Shown: positions 46,211-55,260 of the stretch, one piece after another
Numbering within the stretch: position 1 is the stretch's first letter
Layout of the letters: every line of letters starts with the position of its first letter
Source of the DNA: Hyphomicrobiales bacterium
GTDB taxonomy: Bacteria; Pseudomonadota; Alphaproteobacteria; Rhizobiales; Beijerinckiaceae
DNA: 59,035 bases
Assembly (NCBI GenBank): GCA_947455025.1
Contig: CANGLU010000013.1
Coordinates: forward strand, 1-59,035
Direction of reading: 5' to 3'
Made by a program: the position numbers and the translations under genes
The notes under the pieces: generated by a model
What the model was told of the DNA's origin: nothing
The model's database searches: none
Seen by the model: only the letters and a program-made list of their open reading frames with translations

Positions 46211-47602
46211 TCAGTGAACCCTGCCGTCCTTTTTAAGCGCGCTATAGGTCTCATCCAATGTCTTGGTGGCCCGCTTGATCAGCTCATCGGCTTCGGCGTG
46301 CGTGATCACCAAAGGTGGTGAAATGATCATGCTGTCGCGAGTCGCGCGCATGATGAGGCCATTGTTGAAGGATATATCGCGGCAGAGCGTTCCGACATTG
46401 CCTGTATTGGCGAATTTTTCCGACCGCGACGGCTTATTCGGCACCAATTCTAAGGCACCAATAAGCCCCACCATTCGAGCTTCGCCGACAAGCGGATGCT
46501 CACCAAGCGCCAACCACTGCTTTTGGAAATAGGGCCCGATATCATCGGCAACCCGATCAACGAGACCTTGCTCCTCGATGATTTTTAAATTCGCAAGTGC
46601 AGCCGCCGCGCAGCTCGGGTGACCCGAATAGGTATAGCCGTGATAGAACTCTTCACCGATCCCGATAATAACATCGGCCACGCGATCCGATACCATCACA
46701 CCGCCCATTGGCAGATAGCCGGAGGTAAGTCCCTTCGCGATTGACATCAGATCAGGCTTGATGCCGTAATAGTCAGAACCGAACCAGCGGCCCGTCCGTC
46801 CGAAGCCACAAATCACTTCGTCGGCTACGAGCAAAATATCGTATTTTTCGCAAATGCGTTTGATTTCCGGCCAATAGGTTTCGGGCGGAATAATCACGCC
46901 ACCTGCGCCCTGAATAGGCTCGGCGATGAAAGCGGCAACGCGGTTCTCGCCAAGCTCTTCGATTTTCTTTTCCAATTGTTGGGCGGCCCATACGCCAAAT
47001 TCGGCAGGGGTCATATCGCCACCTTCACCAAACCAATAGGGTTGCGGAATATGGACAATGCCCGGAATTGGCATACCGCCTTGGCTGTGCATCGGCTTCA
47101 TTCCGCCTAGCGAGGCACCCGCCATCGTCGAGCCGTGATAGGCATTGTGCCGCGCGATGATGATGTCTTTTGTGGGCTTGCCCTTGAGCGCCCAATAATG
47201 CCGCACCAATCGCACGACCGTGTCATTGGCTTCCGATCCCGAGCCGCAAAAAAAGACATGATTGACATGCGCGGGCGCAAGCTGTGCGAGTTTCTCGGCC
47301 AGACGAATGGCAGGCGCATTGGAGGTTTTAAAAAAGGAATTATAAAAGGCCAATTCCTTCATCTGCTCATGCACGGCATCGGCAATGGCGGTTTGGCCAT
47401 ACCCGACATTGGTGCACCAAAGTCCCGCCATGCCGTCAAGATAGCGATTACCATCCGAATCCTCGATCCAAACACCCTCGCCCCGCACCATCACCCGACT
47501 ACCCTCGGCAGCGAGCGCTTTAAAATCGGTGAATGGATGCAAATAATGCCGCGAATCTGCCGCGCGCAATTCAGCCGTTGGATAGAGATTGGATGAAGCC
47601 AT
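46211..47602 (-). CDS. spuC: Class III aminotransferase, putrescine-pyruvate type
   Basis: This 463-aa PLP enzyme belongs to class III aminotransferases. The Schiff-base Lys 290 lies in SIAKGLTSGYLPMGG, Asp 261 (VADEVICGFGRTG) binds the pyridine nitrogen, and GSGSEANDTVVRL near 120 is the phosphate loop. ATG 47602 with AGGGA upstream is a good start. The long N-terminal YLHPFTDFKALAAEG segment is typical of SpuC/omega-aminotransferases that use putrescine or its derivatives with pyruvate. Between puuA-like and puuB-like genes, it offers a second route from putrescine to 4-aminobutanal. Beta-alanine:pyruvate transaminases are close relatives, so the exact amine is not proven. Confidence 0.87.
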   Translation of the reverse strand: MASSNLYPTAELRAADSRHYLHPFTDFKALAAEGSRVMVRGEGVWIEDSDGNRYLDGMAGLWCTNVGYGQTAIADAVHEQMKELAFYNSFFKTSNAPAIRLAEKLAQLAPAHVNHVFFCGSGSEANDTVVRLVRHYWALKGKPTKDIIIARHNAYHGSTMAGASLGGMKPMHSQGGMPIPGIVHIPQPYWFGEGGDMTPAEFGVWAAQQLEKKIEELGENRVAAFIAEPIQGAGGVIIPPETYWPEIKRICEKYDILLVADEVICGFGRTGRWFGSDYYGIKPDLMSIAKGLTSGYLPMGGVMVSDRVADVIIGIGEEFYHGYTYSGHPSCAAAALANLKIIEEQGLVDRVADDIGPYFQKQWLALGEHPLVGEARMVGLIGALELVPNKPSRSEKFANTGNVGTLCRDISFNNGLIMRATRDSMIISPPLVITHAEADELIKRATKTLDETYSALKKDGRVH

Positions 47603-47630
47603 GATGATCCCTGCGTGTGATGAAATGTGA

Positions 47631-49019
47631 TTAAACGTTCAAGAGCAGATATTCCCGCTCCCACGGGCTGATGACGCCCATATAGGTTTCAAATTCGGCA
47701 CGCTTAATAGCGCCATAGGTGGCCACGAAGCCTTTGCCAAAAATATCAGCGAGTTCTTCGCAGTCCTCGAAGAGCTGCACCGCTTCCAACAGGCCGCGCG
47801 GCAGGCCGAAAGGTAAATCATAGGCCGACCCCTCAATCGGTTCGGACGGCGCAAGCCCCTCGGTCATGCCGAGATAGCCGCATGCCAATGATGCGGCGAT
47901 GGCGAGATAGGGATTGGCGTCCGATGACGGGATCCGGTTTTCAACGCGGCGCGCTTCTGGTCCGGAATTGGGCACGCGCAAGCCGACGGTGCGGTTATCA
48001 TAGCCCCAATGGACATTGATGGGCGCCACGGATTTACGCACCAAGCGGCGATAGGAATTTACATAAGGCGCCATGATGCACATGACATGCGGCAAATAGC
48101 GTTGCTGCCCGGCGATGAAGGAAAAGAATTCCGGCGTCGGTTTGCCTTCTTTATCGGAGAAAATATTTTTCCCCGTCTTGGTATCCACAATCGACTGGTG
48201 AATATGCATCGCCGAACCCGGCTCATTGGCAATGGGCTTCGCCATAAAGGTCGCATACATATTATGCTTGAGTGCGGCTTCACGGATGGTGCGCTTGAAC
48301 AAAAACACTTGGTCAGCGAGCGCCAAAGGATCGCCATGGCGCAAATTGATTTCCATTTGCGCCGCACCCTCTTCATGGATCAGCGTATCGATCTCAAGGC
48401 CTTGGGCTTCGGAAAAATCATAAATATCGTCGAACAAATCATCGAATTCGTTGACGGCGGCCATGGAATAGGATTGCCGCCCCGTCTCGGCCCGACCAGA
48501 ACGCCCAACGGGCGGCTTTAGCGGATAATCCGGATCCTGGTTACGCTCGACAAAGTAGAACTCAAGCTCTGGTGCAACCGTCGCCTTCCATCCCTTGTGG
48601 CGATAAAGGTCGATAATGCGGCGGAGCAATTGGCGCGGCGCTATTTCAACCGGACGCCCGTCTTGCTGGAAGGCATCATGGATCACTTGCGCGGTAGGAT
48701 CTGACGCCCAAGGCACGACCGAAAGGGTCGAAAAATCAGGCTCGAGATGGATATCACCATCGGCTGCATCATAGGGAAATTCCTCGTCATCGGAGGGATA
48801 ATCGCCCGTAATCGTCTGAAGAAAAATGGAGCCGGGCAAGGACATCCGTGGCGCATCGACAAATTTGGAGGCGGGCATCATTTTGCCGCGTGCAACGCCT
48901 GCCATATCGGGGACGATGCATTCAATATCCTCTAACCCTCTCGACTCAAGCCATTGAGAGGCTGTCGCCATATTATCGGCCCCGCGTACGGGGGATTTTG
49001 AAACTTTCTTTTTCGCCAT
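47631..49019 (-). CDS. puuA: Glutamine-synthetase-family ligase, gamma-glutamylputrescine synthetase-like
   Basis: PuuA-type ligases couple glutamate to putrescine with ATP. From ATG 49019 the protein has 462 aa. It has the glutamine-synthetase N-terminal beta-grasp (about 25-110) and the catalytic domain with APELEFYFV and EEGAAQMEINLRHGDP, PGSAMHIHQSIVD (ATP/metal), and RRLVRKSVAPINVHWG near 340, with the Arg-rich NRIPSSDANPYLA near 375. It lacks the adenylylation Tyr loop of GlnA. It is the first gene of the operon with the aminotransferase and oxidase. The 299-bp divergent gap to potF carries the promoters of both transcripts. Other gamma-glutamyl-amine ligases cannot be excluded. Confidence 0.86.
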   Translation of the reverse strand: MAKKKVSKSPVRGADNMATASQWLESRGLEDIECIVPDMAGVARGKMMPASKFVDAPRMSLPGSIFLQTITGDYPSDDEEFPYDAADGDIHLEPDFSTLSVVPWASDPTAQVIHDAFQQDGRPVEIAPRQLLRRIIDLYRHKGWKATVAPELEFYFVERNQDPDYPLKPPVGRSGRAETGRQSYSMAAVNEFDDLFDDIYDFSEAQGLEIDTLIHEEGAAQMEINLRHGDPLALADQVFLFKRTIREAALKHNMYATFMAKPIANEPGSAMHIHQSIVDTKTGKNIFSDKEGKPTPEFFSFIAGQQRYLPHVMCIMAPYVNSYRRLVRKSVAPINVHWGYDNRTVGLRVPNSGPEARRVENRIPSSDANPYLAIAASLACGYLGMTEGLAPSEPIEGSAYDLPFGLPRGLLEAVQLFEDCEELADIFGKGFVATYGAIKRAEFETYMGVISPWEREYLLLNV

Positions 49020-49318
49020 AATCCATTCCAACCATCGCGTCTTAACCCAATTTATGGGCTAAAGAGGCGACCCTATTATCCATTCACGGCTTAATATGCC
49101 GCTATAATTCATCCAGTATGACAGATTTCGCCATTTGGCACAGCCCCACATCGAAACGAATACGGCCCACCGCCGGGCAAGCCTGCCTCAAATTACATCG
49201 TGTATGGGGCTTTTCAGATGGGGCAATCGTGCTTTAACACTTGAAGCCTGCATTGGTGAAATGCTTTAAAAAACAAGAGCGGCGCACTTCTGCCCTCGGT
49301 TGACGACGGAGAAATCGG

Positions 49319-50440
49319 ATGAAACAGACATATAAAATCGGATTGTGGACAATGGCCGCCGCCGTATTGGGCGCGCTTTCATTGCCGGCCATGGCCGAAA
49401 ACCGAGTGGTTAATGTGTATAATTGGTCGGATTACATCGACCCCGCCATTTTGGAGGATTTTACCAAAGAAACCGGCATTACGGTTAAATACGACGTGTT
49501 CGACTCCAATGAATTGCTGGAAACCAAATTATTGGCGGGCAAGACGGGCTATGATGTCGTTGTGCCGTCGTCCAATTTCCTTGGGCGGCAGATTGGGGCG
49601 GGCGTTTTCATCAAGCTCGATAAATCTAAACTGCCAAACCTGACACATGTCTGGCCAGAAGTAGCAACCAGGCTCGCAAGCTTCGACCCGGGCAATCAAT
49701 ATGCCGTCAATTATATGTGGGGCACCACGGGCATCGGCTACAATGTGGCCAAGATTAAAGAACGCATGCCGGATGCTCCCCTGGATAGCTGGAAGCTTGT
49801 GTTTGATCCCGATGTGATTTCCAAATTCAAGGATTGCGGTGTCATGTTCCTTGATGCGCCAGATGAAATCATTCCGGCAGCACTCAACTATCTGGGCAAG
49901 GATCCGAACTCCCGCAATCCCGATGATTTCACCGCCGCCGAAGAGCTTCTTAAAAAGGTTCGTCCTTTTGTGAAGAAGTTCCATTCGTCCGAATATATCA
50001 ATGCGCTCGCCAATGGCGATGTTTGCTTGGTGATCGGCTGGTCGGGCGATATCAAACAGGCGGCAAGCCGCGCGGCAGAGAAAAACAAGACGCAGAAAGA
50101 CCCTAAGAAGAAGGTCGAAATTGGTTATAGCATTCCCAAAGAAGGCGCTGGTACGTTTTATGACAATCTCGCCATTCCAAAAGATGCCAAGAACCTTGAG
50201 GAGGCCTACGCCTTCATCAACTACCTCTTGCGTCCAGAAGTAATTGCTAAAGCGTCCAATGCCATTTCCTACGCCAATGGCAATATCGACTCGCAGCAAT
50301 TTATCGACAAAGCGATCTTGGATGACAAAAGTGTTTTCCCCGATGCGGATACAATGAAAAAGCTCTTCACCGTTCTACCACTTGATCAAAAGTCACAACG
50401 TGACTCGACCAAGGTCTGGCGCGAAATCAAGCGCAAGTGA
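49319..50440 (+). CDS. potF: Polyamine ABC transporter substrate-binding protein (PotF-like)
   Basis: This 373-aa periplasmic protein of the PotD/PotF family has a signal peptide (MKQTYKIG, hydrophobic core, cleavage likely after AMA near residue 26). VVNVYNWSDYIDPAILEDF is the family start of the mature protein, followed by TGITVKYDVFDSNELLETKLL in two domains, YAVNYMWGTTGIGYN near 130 and IGWSGD near 240. It binds putrescine or spermidine and delivers it to PotGHI encoded next. A strong hairpin terminator separates it from potG, so the binding protein can be made in excess over the membrane parts. Confidence 0.93.
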   Translation: MKQTYKIGLWTMAAAVLGALSLPAMAENRVVNVYNWSDYIDPAILEDFTKETGITVKYDVFDSNELLETKLLAGKTGYDVVVPSSNFLGRQIGAGVFIKLDKSKLPNLTHVWPEVATRLASFDPGNQYAVNYMWGTTGIGYNVAKIKERMPDAPLDSWKLVFDPDVISKFKDCGVMFLDAPDEIIPAALNYLGKDPNSRNPDDFTAAEELLKKVRPFVKKFHSSEYINALANGDVCLVIGWSGDIKQAASRAAEKNKTQKDPKKKVEIGYSIPKEGAGTFYDNLAIPKDAKNLEEAYAFINYLLRPEVIAKASNAISYANGNIDSQQFIDKAILDDKSVFPDADTMKKLFTVLPLDQKSQRDSTKVWREIKRK

Positions 50441-50449
50441 TTTAAAGTG

Positions 50450-50482
50450 AAGGCCCGGCGGTTAACTCTGCCGGGCCTTTTT
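50450..50482 (+). terminator. Intrinsic terminator between potF and potG
   Basis: AAGGCCCGGC (50450-50459) and GCCGGGCCTT (50470-50479) form a perfect 10-bp stem with a 10-nt loop, followed by a T-run. It lies 9 bp after the potF stop and 31 bp before potG. Placed inside an ABC operon, it should let only part of the transcripts continue, raising the ratio of binding protein to permease. Confidence 0.9.
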
Positions 50483-50513
50483 CATACATGATAAACGTCA
50501 GAAAGTCCCATCC

Positions 50514-51665
50514 ATGTCTGCCAAAGCCCTTGGACCTGTTCGTCGGAAATTTGCGCCTTGGAACGATTCATCTGCCGTTCCGCTCATCCAAATAAGAGAT
50601 GTATCGAAGGCCTTCGGCAGTTTTACCGCTGTTAATAGCGTCTCTCTTGATATTTATGAGCGGGAGTTCTTTGCGCTGCTTGGCCCATCGGGCTGCGGCA
50701 AGACAACCTTGATGCGCATGTTGGCGGGCTTTGAAACACCGTCTGCCGGTTCAATCTCTATCGCGGGTGAAGATTTAGCAGGCATCCCGCCCCATAAACG
50801 CCCCGTTAATATGATGTTTCAATCTTACGCGCTTTTCCCGCATATGAGTGTCGAAAAAAACATCGCGTTCGGGCTTGAAATGGACCGGTTGCCGAAGGGT
50901 GAAATTGCAGCGCGGGTTGAGGAGATGTTAAAGCTCGTCAAGCTCGAAGAATTTGCCAAGCGCAAACCCCATCAACTCTCGGGCGGCCAGAGACAGCGCG
51001 TGGCGCTTGCGCGCTCGATTGCCAAACGGCCGAAAGTTTTATTGCTGGATGAACCTTTGGGCGCGCTCGATAAAAAGCTGCGTGAAGAAACACAGTTTGA
51101 ATTGCTCGATCTGCAAATGGCGCTGGGCATGACCTTTGTGATCGTGACGCATGATCAAGACGAAGCCATGACCATGGCCGACCGGATTGCGGTGATGAAC
51201 CACGGGCAATTCGTTCAAATCTCGCCGCCCGCCGAGCTTTATGAACAACCGGTTTCCAAATATGTGGCCGACTTTATCGGCGATATAAATCTCCTCGAAG
51301 GACGCGTTACGAAAAACGAGCGGGGCCATATCGTCCTTGGAAGCGAAGTCACAGGCGGTCGCATCGAGGCATCGGGCGAAACGGTGGCAGGGCTTGGGGA
51401 CAAAGCTTGGTTTGCCGTGCGCCCTGAAAAAGTATCAATCGACCTGCAGCCGCCAAATGACCCGACGGTGAATACCGCCTCCGGAACCGTTTGGGATATC
51501 GGTTATGTCGGCGATATTTCCGTCTACCATGTCAAGCTCGACAATGGCGGTACCATGCGCGCTTCCATTGCCAATACCCGCCGTGTCGTGGAGCGCCCGA
51601 TCAGTTGGGAAGATAAAGTGTTCCTAACCTGGGCGCCCGATTCCGGCATTGTATTGACAAAGTAA
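50514..51665 (+). CDS. potG: Polyamine ABC transporter ATP-binding protein (PotG-like)
   Basis: This 383-aa ATPase has Walker A GPSGCGKTT (57-65), Q-loop FQSYALFPHMS, signature LSGGQRQRVALARS, Walker B VLLLDEPLGALD and the switch His in VTHDQDEAM. The extended C-terminal TOBE domain (about 275-383) includes GYVGDISVYHV, which regulates in PotA/PotG. A 23-residue N-terminal extension before LIQIRDV is longer than usual. It follows potF after a terminator and is 9 bp from the first permease gene. Confidence 0.94.
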   Translation: MSAKALGPVRRKFAPWNDSSAVPLIQIRDVSKAFGSFTAVNSVSLDIYEREFFALLGPSGCGKTTLMRMLAGFETPSAGSISIAGEDLAGIPPHKRPVNMMFQSYALFPHMSVEKNIAFGLEMDRLPKGEIAARVEEMLKLVKLEEFAKRKPHQLSGGQRQRVALARSIAKRPKVLLLDEPLGALDKKLREETQFELLDLQMALGMTFVIVTHDQDEAMTMADRIAVMNHGQFVQISPPAELYEQPVSKYVADFIGDINLLEGRVTKNERGHIVLGSEVTGGRIEASGETVAGLGDKAWFAVRPEKVSIDLQPPNDPTVNTASGTVWDIGYVGDISVYHVKLDNGGTMRASIANTRRVVERPISWEDKVFLTWAPDSGIVLTK

Positions 51666-51674
51666 GGCGCACCC

Positions 51675-52592
51675 ATGGCCAACCCCTTTCAAGCACAAAA
51701 CAGACGCTGGATGGTGACCGCCATTCCTTATCTATGGATGGTCGTCTTTTTTCTGGTGCCGTTTTTCATCGTTCTTAAAATTTCTTTTTCGAACTCTGAA
51801 ATTGCTCAACCGCCCTATTCACCTGTCTTCGATTTCCTGATCGATGGTTGGGATGAAACACTTGATAAATTGGCCTCGCTCACGACGGATAATTATCTCC
51901 GTCTCATTCAGGATTCGATCTATTCAAGTTCGTATCTCTCCAGTCTTTGGATTGCCGGCTCATCGACCGCGATGATGCTGTTTATCGCCTATCCGATTGC
52001 TTACGGCATGGCACGGGCACCAAAATCATGGCGGCCAACGCTGGTGATGATGGTGATCCTGCCCTTTTGGACCAGCTTTCTCATCCGCGTGTATGCGTGG
52101 ATTGCCATTCTCTCGGAAGAGGGACTTTTAAATTCAGCGCTCACCTGGCTTGGCGTGATTGACGAGCCCATCCAAATCCTCTCGACCAATACCGCCGTTT
52201 ATATTGGCATCCTTTATTCTTATCTTCCCTTCATGGTGTTGCCGCTTTATTCCAATTTGGAAAAAATGGATGATAGCCTGATTGAAGCTGCGAAGGATTT
52301 GGGCTGCACGCAGATTGGTGCCTTTTGGCGCGTGACGTTTCCGCTTTCGCTTCCCGGCGTCATTGCCGGATGTTTTTTGGTGTTTATTCCAGCCGTGGGC
52401 GAATTTGTGATCCCGGATCTCCTCGGCGGATCGGATACGATCATGATCGGCAAAACCATGTGGGAAGAGTTTTTCAACAACCGCGATTGGCCTGCAGCAT
52501 CGGGGGTTGCCATTGCCCTTCTGATTATTTTGATGATCCCTATCATGATCTTCCAAACCAATGAAGCGCGGCAGCAGGAGGCGGGTCGATGA
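51675..52592 (+). CDS. potH: Polyamine ABC transporter permease (PotH-like)
   Basis: This 305-aa permease has six predicted membrane helices and the EAA loop: EAAKDLGCTQIGAFWRVTFPL near residue 195. SSLWIAGSSTAMMLFIAYPIAYGMARAP is typical of the MalF-type fold. It begins with an insertion between the first and second helix (about 30-80) that is a mark of the PotB/PotH type. The end overlaps the second permease gene by four bases, and the start is 9 bp after the ATPase gene. Confidence 0.93.
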   Translation: MANPFQAQNRRWMVTAIPYLWMVVFFLVPFFIVLKISFSNSEIAQPPYSPVFDFLIDGWDETLDKLASLTTDNYLRLIQDSIYSSSYLSSLWIAGSSTAMMLFIAYPIAYGMARAPKSWRPTLVMMVILPFWTSFLIRVYAWIAILSEEGLLNSALTWLGVIDEPIQILSTNTAVYIGILYSYLPFMVLPLYSNLEKMDDSLIEAAKDLGCTQIGAFWRVTFPLSLPGVIAGCFLVFIPAVGEFVIPDLLGGSDTIMIGKTMWEEFFNNRDWPAASGVAIALLIILMIPIMIFQTNEARQQEAGR

Positions 52593-53407
52593 AGCGGCTA
52601 AGCCTCTTTAATGTCGTATCGCTCACCCTTGGTTTTACATTTCTGTATTTGCCGATTGTTTTATTGGTGATCTACTCGTTCAATGCTGGGAGGTCGGTTG
52701 CGGTTTGGGGGGGATGGTCCACCAAATGGTACGGCTCGGTGTTTGAAAGCCAGCAATTACTGGATGCGGCATGGATTACGTTGGAGGTTGGCGTTTTATC
52801 GGCGAGCGTTGCGACTATTCTCGGCACGATGGCGGCCATCGCGCTCGCTAGGCACGGTCGCTTTCATGGCCGGACCTTGTTTTCAGCCATGGTCTACGCA
52901 CCCCTTGTTATGCCGGAAGTGATCACCGGTCTCTCGCTGCTCTTGTTGTTCGTAGCGTTGAATATGGATCGCGGGTTCTGGACCATTGTGCTTTCCCATA
53001 TCACCTTCACCATGTGTTTTGTGGCGGTTGTTGTGCAATCACGACTGTCGAGCTTTGATCGCTCGATTGAAGAAGCAGCGCTTGATTTAGGCTGTACGCC
53101 CTTTATGACTTTTTTCCGCATTACATTGCCGATTATTCTTCCGGCTGTCATTTCGGCATGGATGTTGGCTTTTACGCTTTCGTTGGATGATCTTGTGATC
53201 GCGAGCTTCACAACGGGACCGGGTGCCACCACGCTGCCAATGAAAATCTATTCGGATGTGCGGTTAGGCGTTAAGCCTGAAATCAACGCCATATGCTCGC
53301 TGATGGTGGCAGTTGTGACCATTGCGGTTGTCATCGCATCGGTGCTTACAAAACATCAGGAAGTCGAACGCGAGCGCGCTGAGCGATTGGCGGCCAACGC
53401 GCCCTAA
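52589..53407 (+). CDS. potI: Polyamine ABC transporter permease (PotI-like)
   Basis: This 272-aa second permease has six predicted helices and the EAA loop EEAALDLGCTPFMTFFRITLP near residue 165. FLYLPIVLLVIYSFNAG is the first helix, and YAPLVMPEVITGLSLLLLF follows around 105-125, as in PotC/PotI. ATG overlaps the potH stop by four bases. The C-terminal tail after the last helix is Glu/Arg-rich. With PotF, PotG and PotH it forms a full importer of the PotFGHI type; specificity for putrescine rather than spermidine is inferred from the surrounding putrescine genes. Confidence 0.93.
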   Translation: MKRLSLFNVVSLTLGFTFLYLPIVLLVIYSFNAGRSVAVWGGWSTKWYGSVFESQQLLDAAWITLEVGVLSASVATILGTMAAIALARHGRFHGRTLFSAMVYAPLVMPEVITGLSLLLLFVALNMDRGFWTIVLSHITFTMCFVAVVVQSRLSSFDRSIEEAALDLGCTPFMTFFRITLPIILPAVISAWMLAFTLSLDDLVIASFTTGPGATTLPMKIYSDVRLGVKPEINAICSLMVAVVTIAVVIASVLTKHQEVERERAERLAANAP

Positions 53408-53424
53408 CCCTTACGAGATGATCG

Positions 53425-53775
53425 ATGACGACTGCACCCTTTAATCTAGCGCTCGAAACCCCTATCGACGCTGTTGAGCCTATCGCGCGCGAACGCGTCG
53501 TTAAGGGTACCCCCATGACGGGCAGTCTGGTGGCTCTTACCAATGACGAACAAGGCTTCCATGTCGGCCAATGGGTCTCGGAAGTCGGAGCCTTGCGGGT
53601 CAATTACAGCGAAGATGAATTATGCGTTATCCTTGCCGGAAGCGGACGGCTCATCGGTGATGACGGCTCCGAACTTGCCTTTCAAACAGGCAGCACCTTT
53701 GTTATTCCGCGCGGCTTTCAAGGCCTTTGGGAAACAACTGAGCGGGTGCGTAAAATCTATGCGATTGCGGAATAG
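53425..53775 (+). CDS. Cupin domain protein
   Basis: This 116-aa protein is a single cupin barrel, close to the DUF861-type cupins (ureidoglycolate-lyase-like fold) that often accompany polyamine gene clusters. VNYSEDELCVILAGSGRLIGDDG near residues 60-80 is the first cupin motif, though the usual metal His residues are replaced by Glu and Asp or missing. FQTGSTFVIPRGFQGLWETTE is the second. It lies 17 bp after potI and 62 bp before the second ligase gene, so it is probably part of the same transcript. It may bind or sense a ligand; no reaction is assigned. Confidence 0.84.
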   Translation: MTTAPFNLALETPIDAVEPIARERVVKGTPMTGSLVALTNDEQGFHVGQWVSEVGALRVNYSEDELCVILAGSGRLIGDDGSELAFQTGSTFVIPRGFQGLWETTERVRKIYAIAE

Positions 53776-53837
53776 CGCATCTAAAGTGTAATATTATCGT
53801 TATAATGGCCTCATCAATCCTCTTGGAGCTTTAAAAA

Positions 53838-55217
53838 ATGGCATTCGAAGCAAAGGCACCCCACACGGAGTGGGAAGAATTTCTGCGTGGACACCCTGAA
53901 ACCCGTTTCATCGATACGTTTATGATCGGCGCTTCGAGCCAAGTCTATGGCAAGCGCGAACCGGCCAAAGATTTGGACCGTGTGTTTTTTTCCGGTGTTA
54001 CATTTTCAGCCTGTGCTGCCCTTCTTGATGTGCATGGCCACGGGCATAATGCGGCGGGCCTCGGTTCAACCGATGGCGACCCCGATGCGGTGGGCTTTCC
54101 CATTCCGGGCACATTGGTGCCGGTGCCATGGGCCTCTTCACCAACGGCGCAATGTTTGCTCGACATGCGCGATGCCAAAACCAATGAGCCGCTTTGGTTT
54201 GATCCGCGCAAAATTCTCGGCGATGTTGTAGCCGGCCTTCACGCGCAGGGGCTCTACCCTGTTGTAGCCTGTGAGCTTGAATTTTACCTGATTGATTCCG
54301 AGCGCACCGAGAAGGGGGGCATTCGTCCTTCGCGCTTAAAGCGAACTTCTGCACCGCCCCATTCACCGCAGAATCTCGGACTGGATGCGGTTGAAGAATA
54401 CGCCGATTTTATTTCAGCGATCGAACGCGCCGCCGCCCTGCAACATATCCCCGCAACAACAGCGGTTGCCGAATATGGCCTAGGCCAATTTGAAATCAAT
54501 CTACAACATGGCAATGACCCCGTTCTTGCAGCGGATCAGGCCGTCTTATTGAAACGGCTGATCCGTGGCGTGGCGCGTTCTCAAGGCCATGATGTGACCT
54601 TTATGGGCAAGCCCTATATGGACCAGCCCGGCAACGGCCTTCATGTCCATGTCAGCCTGTGCGACAAAGACGGGCGTAATCTCTTTGGTAGCAAAGAAGG
54701 CGAGCCGCTCTTGTATCACGCGATAGCCGGCATGCAGGCAATGCTCGCGGAATCGCTTGCACTGTTCGCGCCTAATATTGCATCGTTCCGTCGGTTCAAG
54801 CCGCATAATTTTGTGCCCGTTAATGCGCATTGGGGACACAATAACCGATCGGTCGCCCTGCGTGTGCCCTTAGGCGAAGGGCAGGCGAAGCGGATTGAAC
54901 ATCGCGCATCATCGGCAGACGCATCGCCGCATTTAGTATTGGCCGCGATTTTATCGGCGTTGCATTACGGCATTCAAAACAGGCTGACGGCAACTGCGCC
55001 TGTCGATCTCAAGCGCGCCGATGAAATGGCACCTCCACCCGGAGCCAATAAAATGGCCAAGCATTTTCTGGCCGCAATTGATGATTTGGCTAAGGCCAAA
55101 AAACTATCAGGCTTTATTCCAGCCCGTTTCTTGAAAGCCTATTGCGAGATGAAAATCGGCGAATATAACGAGCTCTTCGCCGAGCCATCGGAACGCGAAT
55201 TCAATTATTATTTGTGA
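53838..55217 (+). CDS. Second glutamine-synthetase-family ligase
   Basis: This 459-aa protein is another glutamine-synthetase-like gamma-glutamyl ligase, distinct from the puuA-like gene. It has ACELEFYLID with the metal Glu residues near 146, EYGLGQFEINLQHGNDP, PGNGLHVHVSLCDKDG and PVNAHWGHNNRSVALRVPL near 335. The N-terminal half lacks much of the standard beta-grasp and carries LDVHGHGHNAAGLGST instead. It may act on a second amine (spermidine, another diamine or ethanolamine). It follows the cupin by 62 bp; TATAAT at 53801-53806 is a possible -10 box with no good -35. It ends 15 bp before a strong hairpin. Confidence 0.84.
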   Translation: MAFEAKAPHTEWEEFLRGHPETRFIDTFMIGASSQVYGKREPAKDLDRVFFSGVTFSACAALLDVHGHGHNAAGLGSTDGDPDAVGFPIPGTLVPVPWASSPTAQCLLDMRDAKTNEPLWFDPRKILGDVVAGLHAQGLYPVVACELEFYLIDSERTEKGGIRPSRLKRTSAPPHSPQNLGLDAVEEYADFISAIERAAALQHIPATTAVAEYGLGQFEINLQHGNDPVLAADQAVLLKRLIRGVARSQGHDVTFMGKPYMDQPGNGLHVHVSLCDKDGRNLFGSKEGEPLLYHAIAGMQAMLAESLALFAPNIASFRRFKPHNFVPVNAHWGHNNRSVALRVPLGEGQAKRIEHRASSADASPHLVLAAILSALHYGIQNRLTATAPVDLKRADEMAPPPGANKMAKHFLAAIDDLAKAKKLSGFIPARFLKAYCEMKIGEYNELFAEPSEREFNYYL

Positions 55218-55232
55218 GCGTTTGAAAACAAT

Positions 55233-55260
55233 ACGATATGGCCGTTAGCGGCCATATCGT
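55233..55260. terminator. Bidirectional terminator with the pepB stop in its loop
   Basis: ACGATATGGCCG (55233-55244) and CGGCCATATCGT (55249-55260) form a perfect 12-bp stem with the loop TTAG. The loop holds the TAA stop of the minus-strand aminopeptidase, so half the stem is coding. Plus-strand T residues follow and the minus strand has TTTT a few bases on. It can end both convergent transcripts. Confidence 0.85.

Noticed and set aside
49118-49237. 39-codon ORF between the puuA-like gene and potF, after a TATAAT
   Set aside because: No ribosome-binding site and no recognisable features; a regulatory leader peptide cannot be supported from sequence alone.
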